Shown: positions 8,602-17,724 of the stretch, in pieces
Numbering within the stretch: the first letter of the stretch is position 1
Layout of the letters: every line of letters begins with the position of its first letter
Assembly (NCBI GenBank): GCA_937925595.1
Contig: CALALQ010000101.1
Coordinates: 1 to 39,891, forward strand
Direction: 5' to 3'
DNA length: 39,891 nt
Origin: an uncultured Demequina sp.
GTDB lineage: Bacteria > Actinomycetota > Actinomycetes > Actinomycetales > Demequinaceae
Notes under the pieces: model-generated
The model's input: the letters and a program-made list of their open reading frames with translations, nothing else
What the model was told of the DNA's origin: nothing
Database searches by the model: none
Translations under genes and position numbers: made by a program

Positions 8602-9203
8602 ATGCTCGACGAGCGTGCGCTGCGCAATCCATTTTCCCGCCGTTTCATCGCGCTGATGGGCGCGCTCGTGCTTGCCGCGACAGGCGGCTTCCTCGCTGCG
8701 GCACCGGCGCACGCGGACGACGACGGGCCGATCTACTGGGAGTGGACCGACGCCCCGTACTGGGAGCCTCATTCCAGGCAGGACTGCCCACGCAGCAATA
8801 CTGGCTCGCTGGTGCAGCCGGCGGCGGGGACGGTGCGGCCAGCTTCAGCGCAGAGCCCTATGGCGCGACCACGGCGCAGGTTGTGGTGAGGGACTCGCTC
8901 GGCCACTCCACCCCCGTTCCGGCGTCAGACCTAGTGGCGACCTCGAGCGTCGACATCGACGAGATCGACATCCAGGACGGAACGGTGACAGTGACCTTCC
9001 CGCATGCCTCTGCGCATGTCATCACGGTTACCCAGCTGTCGACAGGCCTCACCGCTGACATCGACATCGAGGTGACCCCGGCCGATGACCAGGACGACGA
9101 CTGGCTTGGCGACACCGGTATGGACACTGTGCTGCCACTGGGAATCGCCATGGCACTGGTGCTGCTGGGAGTGGCGCTGCTCGTCATGCGCAGGCGCGCC
9201 TAG
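8602..9203 (+). pseudogene. Secreted wall- or membrane-anchored protein split by a one-base frameshift
   Basis: Two overlapping frames together make one sensible protein. From the ATG at 8602 the first frame gives a signal peptide (hydrophobic core, then AAAPAHADDD) and ends at 8889 in unlikely sequence. The second frame takes over near 8762 (GASFQAGLPTQQYWLAG), runs through a beta-rich region with IDEIDIQDGTVTVTF, and ends with LGDTG, a hydrophobic helix and RRRA, which is sortase-signal-like. Adding one G to the GGG run at 8762-8764 joins the frames into about 201 residues without a break. This could be a real mutation, slippage or a sequencing error. No named family is recognised. It lies between the lipoprotein gene and eno. 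Confidence 0.7.
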
Positions 9204-10607
<1,404 letters not shown>

Positions 10608-10654
10608 CTCAGCGACTCGCGGCGGCTAAGCCTCAGAAGGGCGCGGCTCGCTGG

Positions 10655-10660
10655 GACAAT
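10655..10660 (+). promoter_or_regulatory. Leaderless -10 element of divIC
   Basis: GACAAT ends 6 nt before the ATG at 10667. The 14 nt ACAATGAGGGCATG are identical to those at the start of the APH-family gene on the other strand (13949-13935). Confidence 0.45.
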
Positions 10661-10666
10661 GAGGGC

Positions 10667-11359
10667 ATGTCTGCCCCCAAGCGTCCCGGTGCTCCGCGCC
10701 CTTCTGGGCGTCCGGGGGCAGGCAAGAAATCCACCGGCCAGACCAAGCGTCCGGTGACGCCGGGCAGGGTGCCAGCCACCCCGTCGGCCGGGGTTCCCAA
10801 GCCGGCCCGACGCTCGCGCCCCCAGGCAGCGAACACTCGCCCTGGTGCCCGCACCGGTTCGAGCCGCAGGGCGGCGGAACCCAAGCCACGAATTGAGGCG
10901 GCGGGCGCTCGCGGCTCCTTTGCGGGAGCGCTGAGCTGGCGCACGGGCGTTCTCGCGATCGTCATTGTGCTCGCGCTCGCGGTGCTGCTGCCGTCGCTGC
11001 GCGTGTACTTTGCGCAGCAGGAGAACCTTCGTGAGCTGCGTGCTGAACGCGATGCGGCGCAGCGGCAGGTGACGGCCCTGAGCGATGATCTCGAGCGGTG
11101 GGAAGACGATGCGTTTGTGGTGGCCCAGGCGCGCGAGCGGCTCGGCTACGTGTTCCCTGGCGAGACGCCGTACCGTGTCGTGGACCCGGAGCTCGTCGAG
11201 GCCGCGAAGGAAGAGGACCAGGGTGCCTTCCACGCCCCCGACACCACGGTGAGGAACCCCTGGTATTCCACGCTGTGGGAGTCGATTGAGGAGGCGGGTG
11301 GAGCGTCGGGAGACGACGCCGAGGCCTCAGGGGAGGCGAAGGGCGAGTCCGCACCGTAG
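10667..11359 (+). CDS. FtsB/DivIC-family septum formation protein
   Basis: Single-pass membrane protein of the FtsL-FtsB-FtsQ group, which signals to the septal peptidoglycan synthase. 230 residues. Seen: a long Pro/Arg/Lys-rich basic cytoplasmic N-terminus (about residues 1-85), one transmembrane helix at about 91-112, a coiled coil (ENLRELRAERDAAQRQ) and the DivIC-domain signature AQARERLGYVFPGETPYRVV, then a variable acidic tail. The extended basic N-terminus is typical of actinobacteria. It lies between eno and DUF501, as in many relatives. Confidence 0.9.
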   Translation: MSAPKRPGAPRPSGRPGAGKKSTGQTKRPVTPGRVPATPSAGVPKPARRSRPQAANTRPGARTGSSRRAAEPKPRIEAAGARGSFAGALSWRTGVLAIVIVLALAVLLPSLRVYFAQQENLRELRAERDAAQRQVTALSDDLERWEDDAFVVAQARERLGYVFPGETPYRVVDPELVEAAKEEDQGAFHAPDTTVRNPWYSTLWESIEEAGGASGDDAEASGEAKGESAP

Positions 11360-11371
11360 CCGCTCGCGCCC

Positions 11372-11377
11372 TAGGAT
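11372..11377 (+). promoter_or_regulatory. Leaderless -10 element of the DUF501 gene
   Basis: TAGGAT ends 6 nt before the GTG at 11384, too close for a leader with a ribosome-binding site. Confidence 0.45.
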
Positions 11378-11383
11378 GCTGGG

Positions 11384-11899
11384 GTGCCCCTGACCCCCGC
11401 GACTGACGCCGATCTTGAGGTGCTCCACACCCAGTTGGGCCGCGAACCTCGCGGCGTGCTTGCCATCGCTGCGCGCTGCGTGTGCGGCAACCCGGCAGTC
11501 GTGCGCACCGCGCCGCGACTTCCTGACGGCACCCCTTTCCCCACGCAGTACTACCTGACGCACCCGGGCGCGGTGGCGGCAGTGTCGACACTTGAGGCCG
11601 TGGGGACGATGCGCGAAATGCAGGCGCGACTCGCGGAGGACGAGGAGCTCGCGGCGGCGTACCGAGCGGCGCACGAGGCATATCTCGAGGAGCGCTACCA
11701 GCTGGGTGATGTGCCGGAGATTCACGGCGTGAGCGCCGGTGGCATGCCCGATCGCGTCAAGTGTCTTCACGTGCTCGTTGGCCATGCGCTCGCTGCAGGG
11801 CCCGGCGTGAACCCGTTTGGCGACGAGGCGCTTGAGTTGATTGGCGACGAGTGGCGCATCGATCGCTGCACGTGCGAATCACCCGGCGCCGGCAACTGA
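11384..11899 (+). CDS. DUF501 family protein
   Basis: Conserved actinobacterial cytosolic protein of unknown function (Rv1025 type), 171 residues. Seen: a CVCGNPAVVRTAPRL segment with paired cysteines, the stretch PTQYYLTHPGAV, a KCLHVLVGHALAAGPGVNPFG motif with Cys and two His, and a C-terminal CTC. The arrangement of Cys and His suggests a bound metal, but this is inference. It starts at GTG without a ribosome-binding site. Its place between divIC and ppx is conserved. Confidence 0.92.
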   Translation: MPLTPATDADLEVLHTQLGREPRGVLAIAARCVCGNPAVVRTAPRLPDGTPFPTQYYLTHPGAVAAVSTLEAVGTMREMQARLAEDEELAAAYRAAHEAYLEERYQLGDVPEIHGVSAGGMPDRVKCLHVLVGHALAAGPGVNPFGDEALELIGDEWRIDRCTCESPGAGN

Positions 11900-11922
11900 G
11901 CGCAACTGAGGAAGGGACCTTC

Positions 11923-12870
11923 ATGACGCGAGTCGCGGCAATCGACTGCGGGACCAACTCCATTCGTCTGCTGGTCGCGGACGTCGCTGACGGACAGCTC
12001 ACGGACCTGGTGCGCGAGATGCGCGTGGTGCGACTTGGACAGGGCGTCGACCGGACAGGGGAGTTCGCTGAGGAGGCCCTGGTCCGCACCTTCGCGGCCC
12101 TCGACGACTACGCCGCAACGTGCCGCGAACTGGGAGTGGAGCGCGTGCGCTTCGTGGCCACCTCCGCAACGCGTGACGCCCGCAACCGCGAGAGGTTCCT
12201 CGAGGGCGTGCGAGAGCGCCTGGGCGTGACCCCCCAGGTCATCAGCGGCCACGAGGAGGCCTCGTTGAGCTTCAACGGCGTGGTGTCCGCGGTGACGGGT
12301 GCCCCGGCGCCGTTCCTCGTCGTTGACCTTGGCGGCGGCTCCACGGAGCTCGCGCTCGGCGGCGACACCCTGGACGCGGCGTACTCGATGGACGTTGGCT
12401 GCGTCCGCCTCACGGAACGTCACCTGACCGCCAACCCACCAACAGCCCAGCAACAGGCCGACGCTGTGGCTGACGTTCGCGAGGCCCTCGCCGTGGCACA
12501 GGGAACAGTTTCGCTCGGCGAGGCGCGCACCCTCATTGGTGTCGCGGGCTCGATCACCACGGTCACCGCCCATGCTCTTGACCTTCCCGCGTACGATCCC
12601 GTCGCCATCCATGGCGCGACCCTCACGGTCCAGCAGGTCATCGACTCGTGCAATGCGCTCATCGCCGCCAGCCACGAGGACAGGGCCGCCATGCCCTTCA
12701 TGCACCCGGGTCGCGTCGAGGCGATCGGTGCGGGCGCCCTGGTGTGGCGAGAGGTCGTGACGGCGGTCGCTGAAGCCGTCGCAGCGTCGGGCGGGAACCT
12801 GACCACGGTGACCACAAGCGAACACGACATCCTCGACGGAATCGCGCTGTCGATCGCCTCAGTAGGCTAA
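11923..12870 (+). CDS. ppx: Exopolyphosphatase / guanosine pentaphosphatase family
   Basis: ASKHA-fold phosphatase that hydrolyses polyphosphate or pppGpp; cytosolic. 315 residues, matching the short actinobacterial Ppx proteins that lack the C-terminal HD domain. Seen: the phosphate-1 motif AAIDCGTNSIRLLV at the N-terminus, the EEASLSF region, VVDLGGGSTELALG, and GVAGSITTVTA. The ATG at 11923 follows GAGGAAGGG; the frame stays open upstream to 11851 inside DUF501 but has no such site. Mycobacterial relatives differ in substrate preference, so the exact substrate is uncertain. The tRNA gene begins 4 nt after the stop. Confidence 0.93.
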   Translation: MTRVAAIDCGTNSIRLLVADVADGQLTDLVREMRVVRLGQGVDRTGEFAEEALVRTFAALDDYAATCRELGVERVRFVATSATRDARNRERFLEGVRERLGVTPQVISGHEEASLSFNGVVSAVTGAPAPFLVVDLGGGSTELALGGDTLDAAYSMDVGCVRLTERHLTANPPTAQQQADAVADVREALAVAQGTVSLGEARTLIGVAGSITTVTAHALDLPAYDPVAIHGATLTVQQVIDSCNALIAASHEDRAAMPFMHPGRVEAIGAGALVWREVVTAVAEAVAASGGNLTTVTTSEHDILDGIALSIASVG

Positions 12871-12874
12871 GGCT

Positions 12875-12948
12875 GCCCCCGTAGCCCAATCGGCAGAGGC
12901 AGCCGACTTAAAATCGGCACAGTGCGGGTTCGAGCCCCGCCGGGGGCA
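12875..12948 (+). tRNA. tRNA with UAA anticodon on a class I body (tRNA-Leu by anticodon)
   Basis: Full cloverleaf of 74 nt. The acceptor GCCCCCG pairs with CGGGGGC, with A as discriminator. The D arm starts GCC. The anticodon stem GCCGA/TCGGC encloses the loop CTTAAAA, giving anticodon TAA at 12909-12911. The variable loop is 5 nt (ACAGT) and the T arm is GCGGG/CCCGC with loop TTCGAGC. No CCA is encoded. UAA reads the Leu codon UUA, but canonical bacterial tRNA-Leu has a long variable arm, which is absent here. It lies 4 nt after ppx and is probably cut from the same transcript. Confidence 0.9.
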
Positions 12949-12965
12949 CTGCGCGCCGTGCCGAG

Positions 12966-13937
12966 CTAATAGCCCACTGCGTCGAGTATCTGGTGCGACC
13001 ATTCGTGGGTGTTGTCGAGTTCGGCGGCGAACTCGGGGTTCACGCCAGCCATGCCCGTGAACCACAGCTCGAATGCCAGCTGCCGGAGCGCGATGCAGTC
13101 GTCGAGGTGGGTGACGTCCAACTCGCGTTCGCTGAGGTAACTGTCGACGAGGGCGTCGCGGAACGGCGCATACTCGTCGCGATGGCGCCGGCTCCACAGC
13201 GCGACGGCGAGCTCGTAGATGCGAGGGCCGAATCCACTGTCATCGAAGTCGATGAGTGCGACGGTGTCGCGGTTGAAGACGGCATTGCTGAGGTGCAGGT
13301 CGGCGTGGATGAGGCCCGTGTCCGGGTCGCTGTCGAGCAGCGGTCCCATGCGCTCGGCGACCGCCTCAAAGCGCTTGCGCAGGTCTGGTGGGAACAGCGG
13401 CCATACGTCCGCGGCGGCGAGCTTGCCGTAGACCATCGCATTGCCGAGGAATCCCTCGCGATCCCAGTGAATCCGGGTGAAGCCCTCAGGTCGCTTCCAG
13501 GCATCGGCGTGGCCATGGAGTCTCGCCATGGCCGTGCCCAGGCGCCTGAGGTGCACCGGCCGCGCCGAACCACCCACGATGCGTCCGGGAGTCCACTCGA
13601 GGACGGAGACCACACGAGTGAGGTCGCCAACCGTGGCGACCACCGTGGTGCGGCCGTCGGGAGTGGCCACGGGCCGCGGAACCAGGAGGTCGGTTTCCTC
13701 TCGGATCGCGCTGAGCCACGCGAGCTCCGAGCGAATGGGGGCTTCGGGGTCGCCGCGGCCGTGACGCTGGGGGCGGTGCACTCTGACGAGGTGCGAGCCG
13801 CGAGGGCCGTCATGGCGCCACGTGGTGTTCTCGCCGTGCGTCAGGAAATGGAGCGTTCCCTCGCTGAGGCCATACTCGCCGAGCGCCGCGACGGCCACCC
13901 AGCGCAGCGCGAGCACCTGTGCGTGACGCGAAAGCAT
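12966..13937 (-). CDS. Aminoglycoside phosphotransferase-family kinase
   Basis: 323-residue cytosolic kinase-fold protein (APH/choline kinase superfamily, closest in feel to the SrkA/homoserine-kinase-like group). Seen: an N-terminal lobe with NTTWRHDGPRGSHLVRVHRP, the catalytic Brenner motif LIHADLHLSNAVF (His-x-Asp-x4-Asn) and the metal-binding LIDFDDSGFG. The substrate cannot be told; a resistance role should not be assumed. The ATG at 13937 lies 6 nt after the hexamer CACAAT (13949-13944 on the minus strand), so it is probably leaderless. It diverges from yccA. Confidence 0.85.
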   Translation of the reverse strand: MLSRHAQVLALRWVAVAALGEYGLSEGTLHFLTHGENTTWRHDGPRGSHLVRVHRPQRHGRGDPEAPIRSELAWLSAIREETDLLVPRPVATPDGRTTVVATVGDLTRVVSVLEWTPGRIVGGSARPVHLRRLGTAMARLHGHADAWKRPEGFTRIHWDREGFLGNAMVYGKLAAADVWPLFPPDLRKRFEAVAERMGPLLDSDPDTGLIHADLHLSNAVFNRDTVALIDFDDSGFGPRIYELAVALWSRRHRDEYAPFRDALVDSYLSERELDVTHLDDCIALRQLAFELWFTGMAGVNPEFAAELDNTHEWSHQILDAVGY

Positions 13938-13943
13938 GCCCTC

Positions 13944-13949
13944 ATTGTG
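13944..13949 (-). promoter_or_regulatory. Leaderless -10 element of the APH-family gene
   Basis: CACAAT on the minus strand, 6 nt before the ATG at 13937. The yccA -10 lies only 7 nt away on the other strand, so the two promoters overlap. Confidence 0.4.
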
Positions 13950-13955
13950 CGCCGG

Positions 13956-13961
13956 TATGAT
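13956..13961 (+). promoter_or_regulatory. Probable -10 element of yccA
   Basis: TATGAT, a near-consensus -10, lies 26 nt before the GTG start; AAGGAGG at 13977-13983 is the ribosome-binding site. Confidence 0.5.
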
Positions 13962-13987
13962 TGGCGAAACCCATTCAAGGAGGCATT

Positions 13988-14797
13988 GTGGCCAGCCCTG
14001 TGTTCAGTTCAGGCAAAGAGTTCAAGCCGAACGCCACGTTCGCGCAGATGAATGCGCCGGTGAGCGCGGAGGCACTCGAGGCGCAGTTCAACCTGCCCGA
14101 TGCCGAGCCGCAGCGTCCTGGCGTGATGACCTACGAGGGCACCATCACCAAGACCGCGCTCATCGCACTCCTCGTGGGCCTCGCCGCTGTCCCCGGCGTG
14201 CTGTTCCCCAACTACGCCGCCATGTGGGCGGGCGCGATCGTCGGCTTTGTGCTGAGCCTCGTCATCATCTTCCAGAAGAAGGCGAACCCCGCGCTCATCG
14301 CGATCTATGCGATCGCCGAGGGCTACTTCCTTGGTGCGATCACCTCGTTTGTCGAGCGCTGGACAGGACCTGGACCCGGCGTCCAGGCGCTGCTCGCGAC
14401 GTTCATCACGTTCGCCGTGTGCCTGTACCTGTACCGCTCCGGCAAGGTGCGCTACACGAGCAAGATGCGCAAGTTCCTCCTGATCGGTGGCATCTCCTAC
14501 CTGGCGTTCTCGCTCGTGAACTTGGGCTACATGATCTTCAGCGACTCGAACGCCGCATGGGGCCTGCGCTCTGAGGTCATGCTTGGCCCGGTGCCGCTTG
14601 GCGTGGCTCTCGGTGCCTTCGCGGTGATCCTCGCGTGCGTGTCCCTCATCGCGGACTTCGACTTCATCGAGAACGCCGTCAAGAACCGCGCCCCGGAGCA
14701 CGTCGAGTGGAAGGCCGCGTTCGGCCTGATCCTCACGCTCGTGTGGCTGTACATCGAGTTCCTGCGCATCATCGCGATCCTGCAGGGTCGCGACTAG
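13988..14797 (+). CDS. Bax inhibitor-1 / YccA family membrane protein
   Basis: 269-residue integral membrane protein of the actinobacterial BI-1-like family; relatives modulate FtsH proteolysis or leak calcium, but the role in actinobacteria is not established. Seen: a soluble N-terminus (SSGKEFKPNATFAQMN), then about seven hydrophobic segments, including TALIALLVGLAAVPGVLF and LGVALGAFAVILACVSLIAD, with DFDFIENAVKN before the last segments, typical of the family. The GTG at 13988 has AAGGAGG 4 nt upstream; extending to 13961 would run into the -10. The next gene starts 3 nt after the stop. Confidence 0.92.
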   Translation: MASPVFSSGKEFKPNATFAQMNAPVSAEALEAQFNLPDAEPQRPGVMTYEGTITKTALIALLVGLAAVPGVLFPNYAAMWAGAIVGFVLSLVIIFQKKANPALIAIYAIAEGYFLGAITSFVERWTGPGPGVQALLATFITFAVCLYLYRSGKVRYTSKMRKFLLIGGISYLAFSLVNLGYMIFSDSNAAWGLRSEVMLGPVPLGVALGAFAVILACVSLIADFDFIENAVKNRAPEHVEWKAAFGLILTLVWLYIEFLRIIAILQGRD

Positions 14798-14800
14798 CCC

Positions 14801-15385
14801 GTGACCGAGGACAAGCGGGAGATCACTCCCGCAGACGACCCATACGAGTTCGAGTGGCCCGACGACGCCGCAGAACAACGTGCGGCTGAGCGTGCCAAAG
14901 CAGCTCAGAAGGCTGACGTCAAGCCTGCGTCGCTGATGCTGTCGGCGACCGTGATCGGCATTGGCACGGTCCTGTTGTTCATGCTCCCGGTGACGATCGT
15001 TGCGGGGGCCATCAACGTGTGGATCGCGATGGCCGCCCCGGTAGTCATCGGTGGTCTGTTCGCGCTGATCCCCGCCATCCTCATCCATCGCATCACAGCC
15101 AGCTGGCGCAAGGGACTGCCGGAACTTGCCTTTGTGCTCGGGGGCTTCCTCGTGGGCTGGGGCTGGAGCTGGTTCATCATCACCGCCTTCGATGGCCCCT
15201 CCGCGTTCCGCGTGCGCGCGGCGGTGTTCATGGGCACCGCAGTCGCCGCAGCGTTCCTCGCGGCGCGCACGTGGGCCGAGCCGTTCCGACGCTTCCCCAA
15301 ACAGGTCTACATCGGCGCCGCAATCATCGTGTTCCTCACCGTCGCCAGCATCATCAACTTCATCCTCTTCAACATCGGAGGCTAG
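14801..15385 (+). CDS. Small multi-pass membrane protein, function unknown
   Basis: 194 residues with a charged N-terminal tail (Asp/Glu/Ala-rich, about 1-38) and about five hydrophobic segments, including SATVIGIGTVLLFMLPVTIV and IIVFLTVASIINFILF. I recognise no family motif. GTG start, 3 nt after yccA; the next ATG is 2 nt after its stop, so it is the middle gene of a three-gene operon. Composition matches the neighbours. Confidence 0.8.
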   Translation: MTEDKREITPADDPYEFEWPDDAAEQRAAERAKAAQKADVKPASLMLSATVIGIGTVLLFMLPVTIVAGAINVWIAMAAPVVIGGLFALIPAILIHRITASWRKGLPELAFVLGGFLVGWGWSWFIITAFDGPSAFRVRAAVFMGTAVAAAFLAARTWAEPFRRFPKQVYIGAAIIVFLTVASIINFILFNIGG

Positions 15386-15387
15386 TG

Positions 15388-16353
15388 ATGCCGCAGTTCG
15401 ACCTTCCGCTGAGCGAGCTCCGCGCCTACCGCCCGGACGTCGCCGAACCTGCGGACTTCGACGAGTTCTGGCAGCGCACTCTCGACGAATCCCGCGCCGC
15501 TGGCGGCGAGGTCACGCTTGAGCTGGTGCACGCTCTGCCGGGCGTGGAGATCTTTGACATGACCTTCCCCGGCTTTGGAGGTCAGCCCATCAAGGCGTGG
15601 TACTCCCGTCCCGCGAACACCTCTGCGGCGCTGCCGGTGGTGGTGCAGTTCCACGGTTACGGCGGTGGACGCGGTCTGCCCTTCGAGCACACGTTCTGGC
15701 CCTCGGCCGGCTACGCCCACGTGATGATGGACAACCGCGGCCAGGGCTCGTCATGGGGAAACGGCGGCGACACGCCAGACGTGGGATCCACCGGACCCTC
15801 GCTGCCTGGCGAGATGACGCGTGGCATCGAGCGTCCCCAGGACTACTACTACCGCCGTTTGTTCACCGACGCGGTTCGCTGCGTTGAGTCCGCGCGCACC
15901 CTCGACGGCGTGAACGCCTCGCAGACCTTTGTCGTCGGCGGCTCCCAGGGTGGGGCAATGACCCTCGCCGTCGCGGGCCTGGTCCCCGACCTCGCCGCCG
16001 TGATGCCGGACGTGCCCTTCATGTGCAACTTCGAGCGCGCCATCTACATCACTGACGCCGACCCCTTCGGCGAGCTGCGCCGCTACTTCGCCATCCACCG
16101 CGACAACTCGGAACAGGCCTTCCGCACCCTCAGCTATTTCGACTGTGTCAACTTCGCCAAGCGAGCGTCGGCGCGGGCCCTGTTCAGCGTCGGCCTGTTT
16201 GATGAGATCTGCCCGCCCTCCACGGTGTTTGCCGCCTACAACTGGTATGCGGGAGACAAGGACATCACCGTCTACGACTTCAACGGGCACGAAGGCGGCG
16301 CGGGCCACCAGGGCGTCAAGCAGTGGGAGCTTGTGCGAAATCTGACACGCTGA
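15388..16353 (+). CDS. Acetylxylan esterase / cephalosporin-C deacetylase family
   Basis: Alpha/beta hydrolase that removes acetyl groups from xylo-oligosaccharides and other small acetates (AXE1, carbohydrate esterase family 7). 321 residues, the family length. Seen: oxyanion-hole region VVQFHGYGGGRG, the CE7 motif DNRGQGSSW, nucleophile Ser186 in VVGGSQGG, Asp272 in GLFDEICPPST and His301 in FNGHEGG, so the triad is complete. There is no signal peptide, so it acts inside the cell on imported substrates. The ATG at 15388 follows CGGAGG. An open frame reaching upstream into the previous gene is not its start. Confidence 0.93.
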   Translation: MPQFDLPLSELRAYRPDVAEPADFDEFWQRTLDESRAAGGEVTLELVHALPGVEIFDMTFPGFGGQPIKAWYSRPANTSAALPVVVQFHGYGGGRGLPFEHTFWPSAGYAHVMMDNRGQGSSWGNGGDTPDVGSTGPSLPGEMTRGIERPQDYYYRRLFTDAVRCVESARTLDGVNASQTFVVGGSQGGAMTLAVAGLVPDLAAVMPDVPFMCNFERAIYITDADPFGELRRYFAIHRDNSEQAFRTLSYFDCVNFAKRASARALFSVGLFDEICPPSTVFAAYNWYAGDKDITVYDFNGHEGGAGHQGVKQWELVRNLTR

Positions 16354-16381
16354 CCAGCACACTGGGGGCGGGAGTCGCCCA

Positions 16382-16387
16382 TAGAAT
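16382..16387 (+). promoter_or_regulatory. -10 element of the FMO-SDR operon
   Basis: TAGAAT fits TANNNT. It ends 6 nt before a GTG at 16394 that opens an 8-codon mini-frame, the same spacing as the other leaderless promoters here. Confidence 0.5.
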
Positions 16388-16393
16388 CCTCAC

Positions 16394-16417
16394 GTGCTGA
16401 GGGGGCACTCTCAATGA
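16394..16417 (+). CDS. Possible 7-residue leader peptide before the monooxygenase
   Basis: GTG followed by LRGHSQ and TGA. The start is placed exactly as in leaderless genes of this window, and the stop overlaps the first possible FMO start (ATGA at 16414). It could couple translation or act in attenuation. The frame is too short to judge by coding bias, so this is a suggestion only. Confidence 0.25.
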   Translation: MLRGHSQ

Positions 16418-16428
16418 CGAGGAGTCAC

Positions 16429-17724
16429 ATGCGCGACACGTGCATCATCGGCGCCGGCCCCGGAGGACTGGCCGCCGCGCGCGCCCTCAAGGAGCGCGGC
16501 CTTCCCTATACCCACATCGAGCGCAACCAGGATGTGGGCGGCCTGTGGGACATCGACGCCCCCGGCTCGCCCATGTACGAGTCCGCGCACTTCATCTCAT
16601 CGAAGACGCTTTCTGGCTTCTCCGATTTCCCCATGCCGGACGATTACCCGGACTACCCCAGCCACCGGCAGATCCTCGCGTACATCCGCGCCTTCGCCGT
16701 CCACTACGGGCTGCGAGACGGCATCGAGTTCGGCACCGAGGTGGAGCGTGTCGAGAAGCTCGAGGATGGCGGCTATCGCGTCACCCGCAAGGGCGGCAAG
16801 GCGACGGAACACGAGAACGTGATCATCGCGTCGGGCGTCCAATGGGTTCCCAACGCCCCGGAGATCCCTGGCTTCACGGGAGAGGTGCGCCACACCGTCT
16901 CGTACCGCTCACCCGAGGAGTTCAAGGGAAAGCGAGTGCTCGTGGTGGGCGCCGGCAACTCGGGCTGCGACATCGCCTGCGATGCGGCGCGCAACGCCGA
17001 CGAGGCGTACATCTCCGTGCGCCGCGGCTACTGGTTCATTCCCAAGCACATCTTCGGCATGCCGTCGGACGTCTTCGCGGACGGCGGTCCCACGCTGCCG
17101 ATGTGGCTTGAGCAGTGGCTGTTCGGCAAGATGCTCCGTCTGCTCAACGGCGACCTCACCCGCCTTGGCCTCCCCAAGCCGGACCACAAGCTCTTTGAGA
17201 CCCATCCCACGCTCAACACGCAGCTGCTGCACTATCTGCAGCATGGCGAGATCAAGGCCAAGCCAGACATCGCGTCGGCGGAGGGCACGACGGTCACCTT
17301 CAAGGACGGCAGCAGCGTTGAGGTGGATCTCATTCTGCTCGCCACCGGCTACAAGCACGCGGTGCCGTATGCGCAGGACCTCATGGGTTCCGAGCAGCAC
17401 CCCGACCACATGTACCTCACAGCGTTCTCGCGTCACACCGGCCTGTACGGCATCGGCTTTGTCGAGACAAACGGCGCGGCGTACCTGCTCATGTCGCAGC
17501 TGTCCGCGATGGTCGCCCAGCACATCGCCGACCGCACCGAGCGTCCGGAGAAGTGGGCGGAGTTCGAGCAGTGCATCCAGACCGACGAGCCCGACCTTTC
17601 GCGCGGCATCAAGTTCGTCGACTCGCCGCGCCACAAGGGCTACGTGGATGGGGTCGCGATCACCAAGTACATCTTCAAGGTGGGTAAGCGCATGGGCTGG
17701 GCGATCCCCAAGGGGAGCCACTGA
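16429..17724 (+). CDS. Flavin-containing monooxygenase (class B, FMO-like)
   Basis: NADPH- and FAD-dependent oxygenase for soft nucleophiles or ketones. 431 residues from the ATG at 16429, which has AGGAG 4 nt upstream; the ATG at 16414 would add 5 residues and is the alternative. Seen: the FAD motif GAGPGG at residues 8-13, VGGLWD, the FMO fingerprint FTGEVRHTVSY (FxGxxxHxxxY), the NADPH motif VVGAGNSGCDIACD, and LLATGYKHAVPY. The fingerprint ends in Tyr rather than Trp-Pro/Asp, so this is an FMO-type rather than a classic Baeyer-Villiger enzyme. The stop shares one base with the SDR start, so the two probably act in one pathway, perhaps on an alcohol/ketone pair (inference). Confidence 0.9.
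   Translation: MRDTCIIGAGPGGLAAARALKERGLPYTHIERNQDVGGLWDIDAPGSPMYESAHFISSKTLSGFSDFPMPDDYPDYPSHRQILAYIRAFAVHYGLRDGIEFGTEVERVEKLEDGGYRVTRKGGKATEHENVIIASGVQWVPNAPEIPGFTGEVRHTVSYRSPEEFKGKRVLVVGAGNSGCDIACDAARNADEAYISVRRGYWFIPKHIFGMPSDVFADGGPTLPMWLEQWLFGKMLRLLNGDLTRLGLPKPDHKLFETHPTLNTQLLHYLQHGEIKAKPDIASAEGTTVTFKDGSSVEVDLILLATGYKHAVPYAQDLMGSEQHPDHMYLTAFSRHTGLYGIGFVETNGAAYLLMSQLSAMVAQHIADRTERPEKWAEFEQCIQTDEPDLSRGIKFVDSPRHKGYVDGVAITKYIFKVGKRMGWAIPKGSH

Noticed and set aside
8762..8790. Programmed -1 frameshift in the split surface-protein gene
   Set aside because: No X-XXY-YYZ slippery heptamer is present in the incoming frame at the junction; a one-base loss in a G run is simpler.
12993..14051. 352-codon plus-strand frame opposite the APH-family gene
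   Set aside because: The minus-strand frame has the Brenner motif and metal-binding Asp; the plus-strand frame has nothing recognisable and would overlap the yccA start.
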